Shown here piece by piece: positions 6,062 through 6,254 of a DNA stretch of 6,254 bases. Under the pieces are notes generated by a model. The model saw nothing but the letters and a program-made list of their open reading frames with translations. It was not told the DNA's origin and searched no databases. Every line of letters starts with the position of its first letter. Position 1 is the stretch's first letter. The DNA comes from Planctomicrobium sp. (lineage in GTDB: Bacteria; Planctomycetota; Planctomycetia; Planctomycetales; Planctomycetaceae). The DNA lies in contig JAJDEL010000578.1 of NCBI GenBank assembly GCA_029259835.1, forward strand, positions 1 to 6,254. The letters run 5' to 3'. The translations under genes were made by a program, and so were the position numbers.

Positions 6062-6254
6062 TCACGCCAAAATCTCTTTCACCGGGTTGTGATCTTCAAC
6101 TCCGGTGAGCCTGACATCGAGGCCCTGGAATTTCACGCTGAGGCGGCGGTGGTCGATGCCTAATGTATGAAGAATTGTTGCGTTCAAATCGTGTATATGG
6201 ACAGGATCCTTGACGATGTTGTAACTGAAATCGTCAGTCTCTCCGTGAACGACT
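6062..6254 (-). CDS. DUF1501 domain-containing protein, C-terminus (5' end outside window)
   Basis: On the minus strand the frame runs in from the right edge to a TGA at 6064-6062, giving 63 residues. The visible part has the characteristic DUF1501 ending: [12 protein letters not shown], then [19 protein letters not shown], the FQGLDVRL segment, and a terminal [11 protein letters not shown]1501 proteins belong to the alkaline-phosphatase/sulfatase-like fold and are usually exported by a Tat-type signal. In Planctomycetes they are commonly encoded next to PSD1/DUF1549/DUF1553 cytochrome-c-type proteins and are often linked with polysaccharide breakdown gene sets, although no enzymatic activity is firmly assigned. 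The N-terminus and any partner would lie to the right of the window. The C-terminal match is strong enough for a firm family call, and it helps place the genome in Planctomycetes. Confidence 0.9.
   Translation of the reverse strand, partial: VVHGETDDFSYNIVKDPVHIHDLNATILHTLGIDHRRLSVKFQGLDVRLTGVEDHNPVKEILA

Noticed and set aside
5936..6163. 75-residue plus-strand ORF
   Set aside because: Antisense to the DUF1501 C-terminus and to the start of the unrecognised minus-strand gene; the DUF1501 reading is clearly the coding one.

Overview
The window looks like chromosomal DNA of a planctomycete (class Planctomycetia, moderate GC). This rests on protein families rather than rRNA. The left edge carries the end of a HYExAFE-family protein, a family I know essentially from Planctomycetes. 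The right edge carries the C-terminus of a DUF1501 protein, a family greatly expanded in that phylum. The weak or absent Shine-Dalgarno signals and frequent GTG starts also fit.

Layout, left to right: (1) 1-303, + strand, 3' part of a HYExAFE-family gene. (2) 369-578, + strand, a small exported or membrane-anchored protein of unknown function. (3) 579-735, a non-coding gap holding a three-tier inverted repeat and a good ribosome binding site. (4) 736-1989, + strand, a beta-ketoacyl-ACP synthase of the FabF/KAS II type with a complete catalytic set. (5) 2021-3406, + strand, a CrtI/CrtISO-type FAD-dependent oxidoreductase. The two genes are 31 nt apart and bridged by a 12-codon mini-ORF that overlaps both. 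(6) 3407-3558, an intergenic gap. (7) 3559-5169, + strand, an exported D-aminoacylase/N-acyl-D-amino-acid deacylase-type amidohydrolase. (8) 5253-5972, - strand, an unrecognised protein convergent with the deacylase. (9) 6062-6254, - strand, the DUF1501 C-terminus, running off the right edge.

The functional core is the ketosynthase plus CrtI-like oxidoreductase pair, probably one transcription unit. An acyl-chain condensing enzyme next to a flavin desaturase/isomerase, with no carotenoid genes in view, suggests a modified or polyunsaturated acyl product. This recalls the FabF plus CrtI-like combinations in the gene sets proposed for ladderane lipids in anammox planctomycetes. No acyl carrier protein, ketoreductase or dehydratase lies in the window, so a pathway cannot be established from it. 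The deacylase is a separate catabolic or cell-wall-scavenging function. The right-hand minus-strand genes form another unit. I see no mobile element, CRISPR array, tRNA or rRNA.
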